Below, in pieces: positions 1 to 14,756 of a stretch of 64,000 bases of DNA (position 1 is the stretch's first letter; each line of letters opens with the position of its first letter). This DNA comes from Quillaja saponaria (taxonomy: Eukaryota; Streptophyta; Magnoliopsida; Fabales; Quillajaceae). The notes under the pieces are model-generated. The model had not been told where the DNA came from and did not search any database. It was given only the letters and a program-made list of their open reading frames with translations. Position numbers and translations under genes: made by a program. Where the stretch lies: NCBI GenBank assembly GCA_029379385.1, contig CM055607.1, positions 30,005,235 to 30,069,234 on the forward strand, given 5' to 3'.

Positions 1-1190
1 AGGATTTATATTTATTTATATATTAGATACATTGGCAACATGAAATAAAAAATAAATGTGTTACAAATTAAGATATGCTAAACTACAAAACAAAAACGTT
101 TAATTATAATTATTTATTTGCTGATGTTTGGTGGATTTTCACACCCTTCTCTCACATGAAAACTGAAAACTGAAAACATTGAGTGTCATTATGTGGACAC
201 AAGCTGTCATTATTGAATAAAGTTTAAAAAAAAAAAAAACAAAACAAAGAAAAAGATAGGAATCAAACGTTAATTATTATTATTGTCATTCAAAACTTAT
301 AAATACAAATTATAAGTAGAATGAACGTAATCTTAAATTTGAAATTGTCTTCATAATAATTTGACGTTTAAATTATATACAATGCCTAAAAATATATTTA
401 ATAATTGCTTCTTCTTTTTTAACGTAAATAGCATTTACAGTAATTAATTACAATAAAGGCCTTTCAATTCAATTATCACACATAGATAGAATAATTAACT
501 CATAATTATATAAAAGATATTCACCACATCAACATATAAAAATATAAACTTGAACCTCATAATTCAAACACCTCCTTGAAATTTAATAATTATTACTTAC
601 AAAGTGTCAAAGTTAGGTATTCTCTCTATCTAGCTATTAACAATTGTAAAAGAAATTAAATAACAAATAAAAAACAAAGGAAGAGAGAAAGAAAAGTCGC
701 AACATACACATCATTTTACGTTTAGATTCAATACATCTGCATTTTCATTGTTTTTAAAATTAAAAATTTGTTTATCTTGACGTATATTCTAACTACAATT
801 ATTAAAATCCAATAAATATAAATTTTTGTCATAAATTTGCTAGTCCCTGTGTAATTTTTTTAAAAAGAAATAATGTAAAAAATATTATAATTATTGTATA
901 AAAAAAAAAAAAAGAGAAAGAGAAAAGTTTCAAAAAATATTAAATTTTTTGTTAAAAAAATATTTAATTAATTAAACTTAATAATACTTTAATTTTTTGT
1001 TATTTTTTTAATTTTATTATAGAAGAAAGGAAATAATTTTTAATTAAAAATTAATCAAAATTTAGAGGTATTGTAATTTTAGTATAATATAAATATAGAT
1101 ACACTAGAACTAAAATTTTCTGTCGTTCTTATCAGATTTTTTGTTTTTGTTTCCTATCGTATAAAAAACTAGCTTTTTATTTTCTTTATT
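1..1190. other. AT-rich intergenic DNA
   Basis: This stretch is strongly AT-rich with A and T runs (for example 226-239 and 899-913). I see no coding potential, RNA gene or clear transposon end. It probably includes the promoter of the RING gene that follows, but no convincing TATA box could be singled out. Confidence 0.6.
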
Positions 1191-1214
1191 AATATGGTGA
1201 GATTATACGTACTG

Positions 1215-1409
1215 TATCGGTAAGCGGTAACCTTGGTACTTGGGCAGTCCAGCAAAAATACCTTCCCCTCCTCTAATTTCTTTTTCCTGCAAACAACCGC
1301 TTGCTTTATTTCTCTGTGTCCTTCTTGGAACAAACCCCATCTATTTCCATCTCAAACTCTCTCTGTATCTGAGATTATCTCCACCTGCACCGACCGTTCG
1401 GATTCTCAG
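1215..1409 (+). other. Probable 5' leader exon of the RING-H2 ligase gene
   Basis: A pyrimidine-rich, less AT-rich segment resembling a plant 5' UTR ends in a good donor (CAG followed by GTACGT at 1410). Downstream, T-rich intron-like sequence runs without coding signal until the first RING gene coding exon at 9319. I infer that this is the non-coding first exon of that gene, giving a leader intron of up to 8 kb. Extra leader exons inside that span cannot be excluded. Full-length cDNA would settle it. Confidence 0.45.
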
Positions 1410-2534
1410 GTACGTTTTTTTATGGTCGATTATCATTAGAGTTATGATACAGCCGTGGATATATGCAAAATTTTGCTTGATCATACATTTTTAATGTAAA
1501 ATAAATATTTATAATTTTCTGCTTTGTACTCTTACGATTTCTTACTTGATCAGTTACGTTTACTGGGTTGTGTTTTTTCTCGCGTGTGCTTTTTGTTATT
1601 TGATCATTTGGGTTTCTTAGTTTCTGCTCTGTGGTTTTGATATCATTTTTTTAGAATTTTGGGTTTCTTTTAGGAAATTAGATGATATTATATGGGTGCT
1701 TATGCTTTTGTTATGTATTTTTTTTTGTAGTCACGAATCATATATCATCTATCTTCCATATTATTCTTTGTATTGAGTTTTGGTGAGGATGGTCTGCATC
1801 AGTTTCAGACTTTCAGTATATATCTTATGGGTATTATCTGCATATCCGTCAACAATTTTGGTGTGAATGATGCTTTTAATTTCTCCTTCATTATCACCAA
1901 CTCACCATCTTGTACTTGTTTTCTTATATATGCATTAGAGGATTGATCAAACAGGAATTTGATTGTGATGGGACTTTATCAGGACTCTCATTTCTGTAAT
2001 TCTTAAGATCTCTTTTGGTCGGACTTGTATGACTGTCTGCTGTGGTGATATTTTTAAACACTTAGAACATTTATCCTTGTTTTAGCTTGAGGTTATTGGA
2101 TGATTTCATTCTGCTTGATTGGATATAAACAATCTATAAGCAACTCCAATCCTTAAGAAGATTTAGGACTTACCCCTGCTCTGTTTCTCTCTTTAAGTTT
2201 GAGGTTTCAGGCTGGGGGAGGATGGGGAGGTTTTGTTTCTTCACCTTGTCTTGGGTGTTGCATATAATATTATGTGATAAATAGAGGTATGCTTCCTTGT
2301 TATAGAATTAGGAAAGTAAAGGAAAACTCAATGCATAACAAAAACTGCTGCTTCACTCTATTGGAATGAACTTCTACACTCTTTCATATAGATCCTTTGT
2401 TATTACTTGGATATTTTCGACTCTCGAGCTTTACAATATATCTAATATGTTCTACATACTAATTGTTTACCCAGCTCATCTTCTTGATGTGTGATTGGTT
2501 TTTGCCTGTCTGCTTTAACTCATTAAGTTGTTTG

Positions 2535-2600
2535 GGATTCATATAGCTGACCCCAACTAGTTTGGGATTTAAGGCTTAGTTGAGTTGAGTTGAGTTGAGC
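2535..2600 (+). mobile_element. RTE-type LINE 3'-end fragment with pentanucleotide tail
   Basis: The segment reads GGATTCATATAGCTGACCCC, then an ACTAGTTTGGGATTTAAGGC block, and ends in several TTGAG units. Plant RTE LINEs and the SINEs that share their 3' end finish with this kind of sequence (a GGGATAAGGCTT-like block and a TTG-rich tail). Only the last 65 bp or so are recognisable, consistent with a 5'-truncated insertion. Family assignment is from memory of the terminal motif. Confidence 0.55.
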
Positions 2601-5600
2601 TTCATATCTCTCTCTTTTACTCTGAATTCTATTATCCCACAAGCTGCTCATTAGATAAGGGACCTTATCAGATAGCATTTGTCCTACTTTTTAGTTTTCC
2701 CGCTGGATTTCTTTAGGATCAATTAGGTTTGGATGGTGTCTGTTATGCAGGTTCCTTGGTGCTGATGGTCTATCATACTTCGGTAACATCTTAAGTTTGA
2801 ACTTGAATGAACCATAGAGTGCAATTTGGATCAATGGGACGTTTACTTGTGTGGGTGAGAAGTTTTTTCATTGTAACTCTTTGAGTAATTGCCAACTTTA
2901 TTCATCCTCTTCTGCAATTTCACAATTATTATGCCCTTTTTAGTTTTTCAGCCGCTACTCTGATTGAGGGTTGAGATTGGATTTTGTTTTTCAATTTTAA
3001 ATTTTATCATATTCTCACTTTTGTTTTAACATTGAGTATTGTCATCCAAGTTTCTTTTTTTTTTCTTTTTCTTTTTATTTTTATTGTTTTGATAATAACT
3101 TCTCATTTTTTCTTGTAGTGTTTGCTACATTACAAATGGACATTATCCCAGACTTTTGGAGTTTTTTTTTTATTATTTATTTATTTACTTTTTATTTATA
3201 GCTAAGATCATCATTGTTATTGATGTAAATTGGTCTCCCTGGCATCTGACATATGCAGGGTACGGAAGTGGTGGATTTCTTAGTTTTTGTATCTTTAATT
3301 TAAGGTTTCTGAATTGCGGATGGTATTCCAGGAATATTTGAACGTCAGTCAATTGGGAAGCTTTAGAACTGATAAATTTGACATATTCTGTTTTCTTCAG
3401 GAGTTATTGCCTTGTTATGCTGCTGTTTTGGAGAGTTATAAGCCAACTTTTGTATAGGGAGAGAAAAGTGTGTGACACTAGAGACATGTTAATATGGAGA
3501 ACTGTCTAGATCTTGTTCCACTGCATTTGGCCTTTAGAACAGGGTTATCCAACTCCTGAGTTGAGATGCTTGTTGACATGAAATGTCATAGCAGCTGTGC
3601 TGAGGTTAACATGGTCATCATTTCGATCACATATTTCAGATACCTGTTAGTCATGCAAGATGTCAATCTGGAGTGTTATGAGCACATGAGGAGGTGCTCA
3701 TTAAACTGTTCTAATAGTTGCAAATCCCTTGTGGAACAAATGTTAGAGTTGAGTCTTGAAAAATATCTGAACTATTGGAATTTTTGTAAAAGACAAGCCC
3801 CTCTATCTAGATATTTATACTATTATATACCTGAAGCTTCTTACTTCTTTGAAGTTATCCATGTACATCTAAGTTGCAGATGAGGCACATGATTTTTATG
3901 GAAGCAGCCAACTTTGTTTAGATCTTTTTGACACATTCCCTTACATCCACGGGTTTGTAAAAATTTAATGTAGTGTTAAAAAACATTTTCATCTTATAGT
4001 TTATATTGATTGTTTTTGGGAAGGATACGATTTTCTATCTGGAAGCAATAGTTTGTAATATCGTTCTCATTTCAAATGTTACATTGCAGTATGAAGCTGA
4101 GCCTAATGTCCATGTGCCTGTAAATGTTCTAACAAGCTGGACGAAACTGATTGATGCCAAACAAGCCCTCGCTTATGAACTTGATCTGAAAGAGAAAATA
4201 CACGCACATGTATATATAATCCTAATATATATGTAAAGCAAATTATCTCTAACAATAAGATGTTTTGGAAGACTGAGGATCTTTCTGAGCATGGATTATT
4301 CGTTCTCTTTGTAGCTTTTAATGTCTTTTTTTAGTTCTGGATTATCCTATTCTCCTCCTAAATAGGATCCGGTGAAGGAGGCAGTTAATTTTTATGTTAA
4401 GGTAGGTAATAACATCGGCGTGTCTGGGATCAACTATATTTTACCCTTTTCTCAAATGTTTTTCTTAATTTGCAAAAACATGTTTTGAACGTTATGAAGG
4501 CATCAAATCTGTTTTTTGATGTTTCCAATTCTCATAGAGCAAAGTGATATCCAGACTTGTGTATAAGATGACTCATTATAGATATGCGCTTGACGACAGT
4601 ACAGATTTGATTTTATTTGTGCTATCCTCAAGCAATACTTGATTTTATATCTTCTCCCTCAGTGATAATTATCATACTTTTTGTTACAACTTGCAAGTGC
4701 AAATTCCATTCTATTTATGCTATCCCTCAAGTGATAATCATCATATTGTTGTGCTACTTCATTTTACAGCTCTGGTTTCACATGTTCCACGAAGAAGTTT
4801 GAAACTTCCAATAACTTTCTGTCAGTTTAAGTAATTCAACTCCTGCAGATTATGTCTCACCTTCCTCATTTGGCCATTTGGGTTATTGAAATCCGAGGTT
4901 ATATTTCTTTCTTGTCTGATATGTCTTCTGTGGTCTTTTTCATTTTGGGTAAAGTTTTTCGTGAGAGTGCCAATAATTTATTACCATGTTTGGGAAGGGT
5001 ATTTTCTACTTCTTTCACGCTTATGATTATTATTATTGCTTCACAAATCCTGAGGTATACGCCTTTCAGAACATTGTGACAAGGAAGAAAGTGGATGGCG
5101 TATTGAATGATAAGGCTGGTTGTTACTATTAAGATATGGTGCAATGTTTGGCTTTCTGGTTCAGCTTCTGAGTTTTATAGTAACTGTTGTAGTGGTTTGG
5201 GGTTGATGAGACCTTCTGTTTTTCTCCAAGTCCGAGATAGTGTACTTGATACTTGAATTTATTTGTATAGTTTTATAAAAACAACCCCTTCCATTTACCT
5301 ACTAATCTACACATCCATGTGACTTCTCTTTCCTATTTATTGCTTTGACTGAAGTTGGTTTTTGATAATGCAGTGTGTATGTCCTAGACTTTCCTATATT
5401 TGTAGGAAAGTTTCAAGCATAATTTACTAGACAGAGAAAGATTGATTTGAAGAATTTCCTTAAGTGAGTTCATTTCTTTTCTATGATCTGCTGACTCTTA
5501 CTCAGTGGGATGATAGTGCTTAGGAGCTGCATTATTAATCCCCTTATGTGCCTTTACCAACTTCATTACACTTGCCGTGCGTAGTTGATTGTCTTTCTCA

Positions 5601-6591
5601 AGTGCAGGAAAAAGGATAGAAAATGCTTACATATCTTTTAACACTAGCTGTGGCGTTTTCTCCCTTTTTAATCCTGACACAGGTAATGTTATTCATGGGA
5701 GTCATCATGCTCCTAATCCTTTCTCTTTCAACCACTACCAAAATAGAAATCTGAACTCCTGTCTCTATGCACGACGGAGGTAGATTGAGCAATCACCATC
5801 TGATTTACATCTATATAATCTGAAATTCCTATTATGCCTTCACTTTGTTTCTCTTCTTTGCCTCAGATAGGAAGGTTCTCTCCTCTTTTTAGTGGAGATA
5901 GGCACTCTGTGAGGAGATAAATCTATGTTTGTTGGACTTATTCATGGGAGTTGGACAGTTGGTAGACTTATTATGGTTACAGGAGACCAGAATGTGCAAG
6001 TGAGTGTTCAGCTTTGTGAAGACCAATCCCTGTAAATTAATTGTGGATACCGACCTTGCATTTGACACATTGCCTTCAACATAGATTCCCCACCTCAGTT
6101 GAAAACTATTTGGCTGTGATTCCTCACCACTCCCTTCAATTCAAATCTGGTGAATCTGTGTTGTAGTTGGAATGACCTTAACCTTGATCTATCTTGATCG
6201 AGTTACAATTGTGTGATTTTGTATGTGCATTTCATGAATATGTTCTGCACTCTTGTCCATGGTACATCAATTATATCATGCTCTGGGAACCAAACAAAAT
6301 CATTTATACATTCTTGTTGCTTCTTTTTCTACCTTGGATCCTATTTTCCAAGGGTACAAAGGCATTGAGTGGAAAATGGTTTAACTTAATAATTCAATTT
6401 ATAAGAAATCTTGGGAATTTCTCTAGTAACATAGAAATCTAGAAAATAAGTTTGACCTGAGATCAAAGTTGGTGGATATGATTATAGTAGTTTTTTAATA
6501 TATGTTTAATAGACATGATTGATATGTGAAAAATTTGTGGATTAGGATAGATCCAAAACGAAATCAAGTTGCTGATTTAGAGGATTGATAT

Positions 6592-8693
6592 TGATAGCAT
6601 AAGTAATAGGATTCATGGCTTATAATTTAATTGTATTTAAATTATATAATATTAGAATTAGGGATGAATTAATAGTATTTTATTATTATTAGGAGTTATT
6701 AGTTTTCTTTTTACTAAGATTTTAGATTTATCTTCATGTCATTAGGGTTTCTTTTTTATTAGGACTCTTGATTTACCCTTTATGCCATTAGGATTTTCAA
6801 GAAATCTATATAATGACCCATTGTAAAGAATTTTTTTTATAAATTAATGTATGTCATTGCCTTTCGATTGTCCTTTTCGATTAATAAGTTAGTCCTACAT
6901 CAATTGGTATCAGAGCCTAGGCTCTTGTCTTGTCAGAAAGTACCATATATCACATCCTCCTCTATCAAGCATCACCATCCACAACCAAGAATTGCATCCA
7001 AATCATCCAACTTGGAATCGCCAGATTTACAAAACCCCAAGAATTGAAGCTAGGAACACCTTGAATCACCAGAAACGCCCAGAATCACCAGATTTACAAA
7101 ACCCCAAGTATCAAAGCTAGAAACACCTAGAATCACCGAAAACGTCCAGAATCACCAGAAATGCCTCGACCACCCTCCTCCACCCTTAACCACCGTCATA
7201 GCTCTATGCCTATTTTTTTTTACCTCCACTAGAAATAGAATCAAAATTTTGAGAACTATAAATTCCCAAAATTTCGCCGTCAACCACCCTAGCATGGGCC
7301 TCCACATGCCGATCAAAGTTTTGGCCTTCGATTGGCCCATTTTCATTTTGAATCGAAATAGACCCGATCTATGAAATAAACAAACTCGTGATCCAGAAAT
7401 AAGTCGACTTTAACCCGTACTAGTTCCATATCTGCTTCCTGATCCAAACCTATAACCTAGACCTATTAACCTAACCCTTACCCGTTTCTGCTACCCACAA
7501 CCTATATCCCTCCAACTCTTCCCAGCACCCAAACCAAGCCCAAATCAGCCTATACCTTACCCATCCCAACACTCAAACCAATCCCTACTCAGCCCCAAAT
7601 CCAGCACAACTCATTCTTGGTCAAGCCCAAAACACAAATCTACGCTAAAAAGAAAAACAACATTGATCCCCAAGGTCTCTCTCGACTTCTCGAATCCAAT
7701 TTCGAGGTTCATTTTTCATAATTTTGCTCTAAAATGCTTGAATTCATCTTAGTGATTTATTTCCTTTTTTGTTTCACCATTCCTCCTAAACCTATCACCC
7801 ATAATTCACTTCAACGGAAAAATATAGTCACAAACCCTTCAAGGGAACTTTTTTGCTAAGTTGAATAAATTAGAAGAAAGTTTTGATAAATTGGTAACTC
7901 TATTAGCAAAGAGCAAATTGATTTCCAAGGAAAAAAAGTGTTGTGTATTCTATCCGAATCCATCGTCATATGACTTTACCTCTTGAGGACTATATTACGG
8001 AAGATGATACGCCATTTCTTAACAAAGTAGTTGAGGAGCGTATAGTTCCAAAAAAGCCTAGTGAGATTAACCTTTCGATTGTTGAAGAATATATAGAATT
8101 TTCAGTATGAAAACAATACAATTTCAGGTTGAAGAAGAATTACAAGTTGACAACAAGATACCGATTGAAACATAAATTGAAGTTGTCATTCCAGTTTCAA
8201 AAGAGATAGTTGACACTTCACCTCCTTTGAATATTGAGCATATTGAGTTTGTCATACCATTGAAGTTTCACGTGTTCGAAATTCTAGAGAAAATTTTTCT
8301 TGTCAGTTTTTTGTCGTCACTAATGAAGACATTGCTGCTAAATTTTACTCTTCAAATCCTCATTCTTTCTCATTTCAAAACTCGAGGTCGAGTTTTTTCA
8401 ACTAAGAGAGAATGATGGAGAGCGAAATAATATGATTCATGATTTATAATTTAATTGTATTTATTCCCTTTTTTTAGAACTTTAGATTATCTTTGTGTCA
8501 TTAACGTTTTTTTTCTTTATTAGGACTCTAGGTTTACCTTTTATGCTATTAGGGTTTTTCAGGGAGCCTATACTCTATATAATGACTCCTAGTGTTACAT
8601 TGTAAAGAACCTTTTATGAATTAAAATATAGTTTCCTTTCGATTGTCCTTTCAATTTTTCCCTTTCGATTAATTATTAGTTGGTCCTGCATCA
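6592..8693 (+). mobile_element. Small non-autonomous LTR retrotransposon in the leader intron
   Basis: Two diverged direct repeats of about 280-310 bp lie at roughly 6592-6902 and 8413-8693. Both contain GATTCATG followed by TTATAATTTAATTGTATTTA, an ATTAGGACTC block, TTGTAAAGAA, CTTTCGATTGTCC and an end like GTCCTRCATCA. Two bases after the left repeat is TGGTATCAGAGC (6905-6916), the initiator-Met tRNA primer-binding site. A purine-rich stretch (AAGAGAGAATG, about 8404-8414) precedes the right repeat. The roughly 1.5 kb interior has no gag or pol frame that I can read and contains two imperfect copies of a 70-odd bp unit (about 7013-7160), so the element resembles a TRIM/LARD-type parasite. 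No target-site duplication is recognisable, and LTR divergence suggests an old insertion. Confidence 0.8.
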
Positions 8694-9318
8694 TGGCAAT
8701 TCATAGTTTTGGTGTTGAACAGTTGCTTTTTCTCTTTGTTCCAAATTCATCCAAGTGACCTCATCTTACCTTATTGCTAACTATCCATTTTCTCTAATCT
8801 CTACCATGCGTGTTAGCAGTTTCCCTCTCTTTTAGTTATGCTGTTGCGCTTAATATGTGCAATTGCGACAAAGGGGCAGTTAAAGCTGAGATTGACTCTA
8901 TTTTTTTGCCACGTCTCAAATCTTTCTTTTGGAGCTTTCTGTATATCACTTGAAGCTTTTAAATTGAATTCTGTCTCTATGCAAGTCCTTAAAATATGCA
9001 CCATGGTAGGAAGTAGTCAAAAAGTTTTTTGGGGTAAAATGTGGCTAAATATTTGTGTATGTGGAACATGATAATGAAAATACCCCGTTTACTTGATAAA
9101 TATTTTACAGTTTTGTATATCTGTGCCAAGACCATGCAGCCAGTTCCAGTTTCTTGTAACAAATTTAGCAGAGGAACTGAATAATGTTAGTTTGTTGATA
9201 CTGGAGTGATTATCCATATGGATACTGAATTTTGCTGATGCTTTTGGCTAGCAGGTTGTGACTTACTTGCAGATTTGAATTTCGGAGACTGTTTACTCTG
9301 AGCATACAAGTGACAGTT

Positions 9319-11883
9319 ATGGGGCATAGACATTTATACAGCACATCCCAAATGTTTGAGAGTGACCAAGAGCAGAACTGGAATCATATGCATCCAGATC
9401 AACATTACATGCATCTGGGTAATGTGACTAATTCCACTTGCACTTCTATTTTGGTGGTATAATCATTGGTAACAGGACTTATACAAAGTCACGAAGTGCC
9501 AGTCCATTGCATTGAGGAACATCATATGTTACCCTGGAAGACTGGGCTGGCTGGTGAGGCTTGTTGTGCCTTAAGTACTTCTTTGAATGCAATCATTTTG
9601 CAACTGAAGAGTACCTTCTTATATATGTGTTTCCAATGGATTCTATTCACCCATCTTTTCACTCCACCGGATCCCTTGTAAATTTGTGGTTTGAATTGTA
9701 ATTTGTAGTTTTTGTTTTTTCCCTTTTGGTGGGGTGTGTATGTACCCGCCTTGTGTAAAAAGATATGACCTTTTTTGTTTCTTTTAATAAAATCGTTACT
9801 TTATCAAAAATAAATAAATTTCTTTGATGCTTTGCATACATTTATCTTCATTTGGATCCATTCCTGCCCTGTTCTCATGCTTCTTATTATTGGACAAATT
9901 GCAGGAAGGGCAAGTACTTCAGAGAATGGATCTATCTTTTATCCCATGGAAACTATGTCTGTAGATGGAAATCCCTTCTCATCTCATTGGAACTCTGCAC
10001 CAAGGTCAAATGGGTATGCATCCTCGAGTCTCGGCATTGAAGCACCTCCTCATCAACCAGATGCGCCAGGCTCTTCTCATGATCATTTGCTGCACTCAGG
10101 AACTGCTGGTGCCTTCTGTCCCGTTCCTGAAAATTACGTGCACCATGCTTCTTCCTCCAGTTATGACAGACCGACATTCCATGTTGTTGATACTGGTTTT
10201 GTTGATCTTACTATGGGAAGTGGAAGAGGGCCTCATAAGCGAAAGAGCCCTGGAATACCATCAGTCTGTGAGAGAGGTAGTTCAAGCAGATACTATAACG
10301 CTGGAAGTTCAACTGATCTTCCTATACCTCCAGAAGTAAGGCAAGAGAAACCTAGTATAGAATCTCAATATATACCTTGGGATCACAATCACATTAACAT
10401 GACCCCTACTCATAGAGGCAACAGCCTTTCTTTAAGGGGTGAGGGTCCTGTACGGAATGTGAGAAGCCGATCTGCACTTGATTTGGAATCCAACCTTGCT
10501 AGGACCCACTTATCAAGTAATCATTTGCACAATTCATATTCTACAAGCCACTCAATCGACCATTCTAGCACAGTGGATCTTTCAGGTCCGAGTTCTAGCA
10601 CGTTGACTCGGGATTGGAGCCAAATGAACATATCTCCTGTTCAAGGAAGGGTGCCAGCATCAGGTTAGTTTCGTATGCTTTATATGTAAGCATTTCTCCA
10701 TTTTCCATTATAATCTAAGAGGTCCTTCTCTGCAAAATGCAGACACAAGTGGTTTTAGTCATGAGACAGATCATTTCCTCGTTGGAAGCAGTGCCAGTAA
10801 TGGTTCTGTAGACATTGGGGGGTATCACCATGAATATACTACGAGCAGAAATCCCTCAGTTCCTCAAAGTTTTCCTAGTAACTCAACCCAGTCTGTGAGG
10901 GGAGTTCGCAGTAACTATTCTCAAAGATCTACACCAGCTTTTAGGGCTTCTTCAAACTCGCGTTTGGGACATGGGACACCAGATGATGGATTGCATATGG
11001 TAGCTGAAAATTACTCCTCTAGACATCCAAGGCCATTGGCCACTATTGGGTGGCGTAATAACGATAGAAATGGGAGGTCAAGAATATCTAGTGACAGATA
11101 TCGATCATTGGCTGATGAGGCTAGCCTCCATGATCGTTTTTCATCTGAGGTACTTCTAGTATCTTATGGAACTTAGGAGCACAACTGCTGCAATGAGTCT
11201 AAGAACAGATGTTATAGCATATCTTGTGTTTCTAAATGCAGTATCTTGTTTAACCTATTTGGCATTTCTTTCTGTTTGCAGGGTTTTATGATTGTTGATC
11301 GTGCAACATTTTATGGGCCTAGACATTTGGTTGATCAGCACAGAGACATGAGGATGGACATAGATAACATGGGCTATGAGGTCAGATAATTTTATCTGTG
11401 TTTAACTTTCTTGATCGGCTATGGGTTTGTATATTTCATATATATATATATTTTTTGGTATATATTTTCTGGATTATTGGCTTGAACAGGAGCTACTTGC
11501 ACTAGGGGAAAGGATTGGCCATGTCAGCACAGGCTTGTCTGAAGATCTAATTCCAAAGTGTTTAACAGAAACAATGTATTCACAGGAGCGAAGTCAAGAG
11601 GATGGAAGTTGTGTAATCTGTTTGGTAAGCAGTTTTCGTCATTTGAAATTGAAATAATAGGACTTGGTGTCAGTACTCAGTAGTCTATTGTGGTTGAGTT
11701 TTGGTTGTTACTGACTTTAGTTGAAATTTACAGGAAGATTACAAGGACATGGATGATATCGGGGCACTGAAAACTTGCGGTCATGACTACCATGTGAGCT
11801 GCGTTAGAAAATGGTTGTCAATGAAGAGTATCTGCCCAATTTGCAAAGCTTCTGTTCTACCAGATGATATGAAGGAGAAATAA
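9319..11883 (+). CDS. RING-H2 E3 ubiquitin ligase (MBR/HIP1-like)
   Basis: Coding exons read from splice sites and phase: 9319-9418, 9905-10663, 10743-11149, 11282-11380, 11490-11624 and 11734-11883, giving 549 residues. The protein begins MGHRHLYSTSQMFE, a start I associate with plant MBR1/MBR2- and HIP1-like ligases, then has a long Ser/His/Gly-rich region likely to be disordered. A conserved helical block (GYEELLALGERIG, spanning two exons) precedes the C-terminal RING-H2. Zinc ligands are C496, C499, C515, H517, H520, C523, C534 and C537. Such proteins transfer ubiquitin from an E2 to target proteins; Arabidopsis MBR proteins act with Mediator subunit MED25, but the target here is unknown. 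The exon phases all close. Next downstream, about 1 kb away, is polyubiquitin in the same orientation. Confidence 0.9.
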
Positions 11884-12264
11884 ATTATTCAGTGTGCATG
11901 TAGTTTACTATTATCAATCCTGTAAATATATAATTTGATAGTGATAATTCTCTGATGGAGGAAACAAACTTTATTTTATAAAGTTGTAATAGGAATGCTA
12001 TCCAATGTCAGCCCATTTGTTTCTGGCTTCCTTATCAATTGAGTGAAGCCTCTAATTGCTCGTATTTTTGTCTCTGATTGCAACTAAGATGTGATTTTCT
12101 AGGGTTTCTGTTTTTTTTGACACAAACACTTGCTGAGTCTGGATGGAGAACAGGAGAAGGACACATTGAAGGGATCTTCTCTCTGTCTATGTTAGAAACT
12201 GTCCAGCTCAATTTGTTTTTAACTAGCGTCACTCGTCATCGCACGTTCACTAAATATTATTTTG

Positions 12265-12405
12265 ATGGTCATTAATGTCTATTGAACATCAAATTCTCTA
12301 CTTCCAATTCAACTTGAGGTAAGAACCAAAATTTATGGTTATTAATGTCTATTGAACATTAAAATCTGTAGTTCCAATTCAACTTGGGGTAAGGACCAAA
12401 ATTTA
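12265..12405. repeat. 70-bp tandem duplication
   Basis: Two direct copies with a 70-bp period (12265-12334 and 12335-about 12405) share ATTAATGTCTATTGAACAT and TTCCAATTCAACTTG and end near ACCAAAATTTA. They differ at several positions, so the duplication is not recent. It lies between the RING gene 3' end and the polyubiquitin promoter. Confidence 0.85.
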
Positions 12406-12907
12406 ATTTTAAAAAATACACCCAATTTAGATAGTTTAATTTAGTCCAATTCCGGTAGTAATTTTTTTTTTTAATTTATAAGTTTAATTTTGTTTTAAAT
12501 TTGAGACTGTATTTCTTTCTTTTATGTGTTTTTGTACGAGTTTTAACAGAGGTATGAATTCAAACACGCCTTAATTTGTATCGCGTCTTGAATCAATTTT
12601 TGAACCACGCCACGGGTCAATTTTGATTTTACATGGAAGAAAATCTAGCTTTGCTCCTCCTTTATTTATCAGAGACAAACGACAGCCACACAATCAAATT
12701 GTTGGATCATTCTGGACCCAGGTGTAATACCCAAAATAACCTTCGACGGATTCCTATTGAGTCGGTTGTTTTCTTGTACATATACAAACACGCCTCCTGC
12801 TTCAACATTCATCAATTACCATCTTATCTGAAATCCAAAGAAACCCTAGCTTTTCTTTTTGCATAGTTTTCTCTTTCTACCTATTTCAGTTTTCCTTCAA
12901 TTTCTAA

Positions 12908-14068
<1,161 letters not shown>

Positions 14069-14218
14069 AGTGTTGCTGGTTGGTTCTTGAAGCTTTGGTT
14101 TCCTAATGATTTAATTTTCAGTGTTATTGTATTGGTGGTCTGGTGTTACTGGTTTGCACACCTAGTGTCTGTTGGGTCCTGTGTCTGTAGAGAACCCTAC
14201 TTCAGCTGTTGCGCTTTG

Positions 14219-14224
14219 AATAAA
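14219..14224 (+). terminator. Polyadenylation signal of the polyubiquitin gene
   Basis: AATAAA lies about 150 bp after the polyubiquitin stop, in a T-rich 3' UTR-like context. It is a canonical plant near-upstream element; actual cleavage sites are not visible from sequence. Confidence 0.5.
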
Positions 14225-14249
14225 ATTTGATGTCTTAGTTTCCGTCGAA

Positions 14250-14720
14250 TTTTATGATCCAAGTTGTTAAAGTTTATATTATGGTTTTGATGATGAGCAT
14301 TTCTTGACCATAGGAGTACATTATCTTTTATTTCGGGTAAATTTTCTCTTCCTGTTAAGATAAACTTCAGTCGGGATGCAGGTAGTTGACGGGGTGTCTT
14401 TATGTCTTGTTGATGGTGTAGGGAATTATTCTCTATGTCGTGGCCATTACCCTTGAAATTCTGTATTTGTTTGTGTATGCCAATTCTAGTGCTCATGGAA
14501 GGAGGAAAACATATAATTCTTCTTGGCCTCAGGATTAGGGATGAAGCTGGGATCACGCTGTCTGCTATGATTTGTTGAATAATACAGAATTGACTAGATA
14601 CATTTGTATTTCATTGATGAGGAATTGCATATGTCAAATTTTTGGTATGTTACTTAGGTTATAGCTTCTTGGTGTCTCTTGGTTTGGTGGGTTATTGAAA
14701 TATCTTTTTCTTTTTTGGTT

Positions 14721-14756
<36 letters not shown>

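Larger units (their letters stand above)
1410..9260 (+). other. Long T-rich leader intron with transposon insertions
   Basis: Sequence typical of a plant intron: T-rich, many short T runs and no extended coding frame. It contains a LINE 3'-end relic (about 2535-2600) and a small LTR retrotransposon (about 6592-8693), both in the gene's own orientation. The short open frames inside it resemble no family known to me and I treat them as chance. Whether it is one intron or several split by leader exons is unresolved. Confidence 0.4.

Noticed and set aside
6847..7047. Open frame at the left LTR end
   Set aside because: It spans the LTR end and primer site of the retrotransposon and looks like no gag protein.
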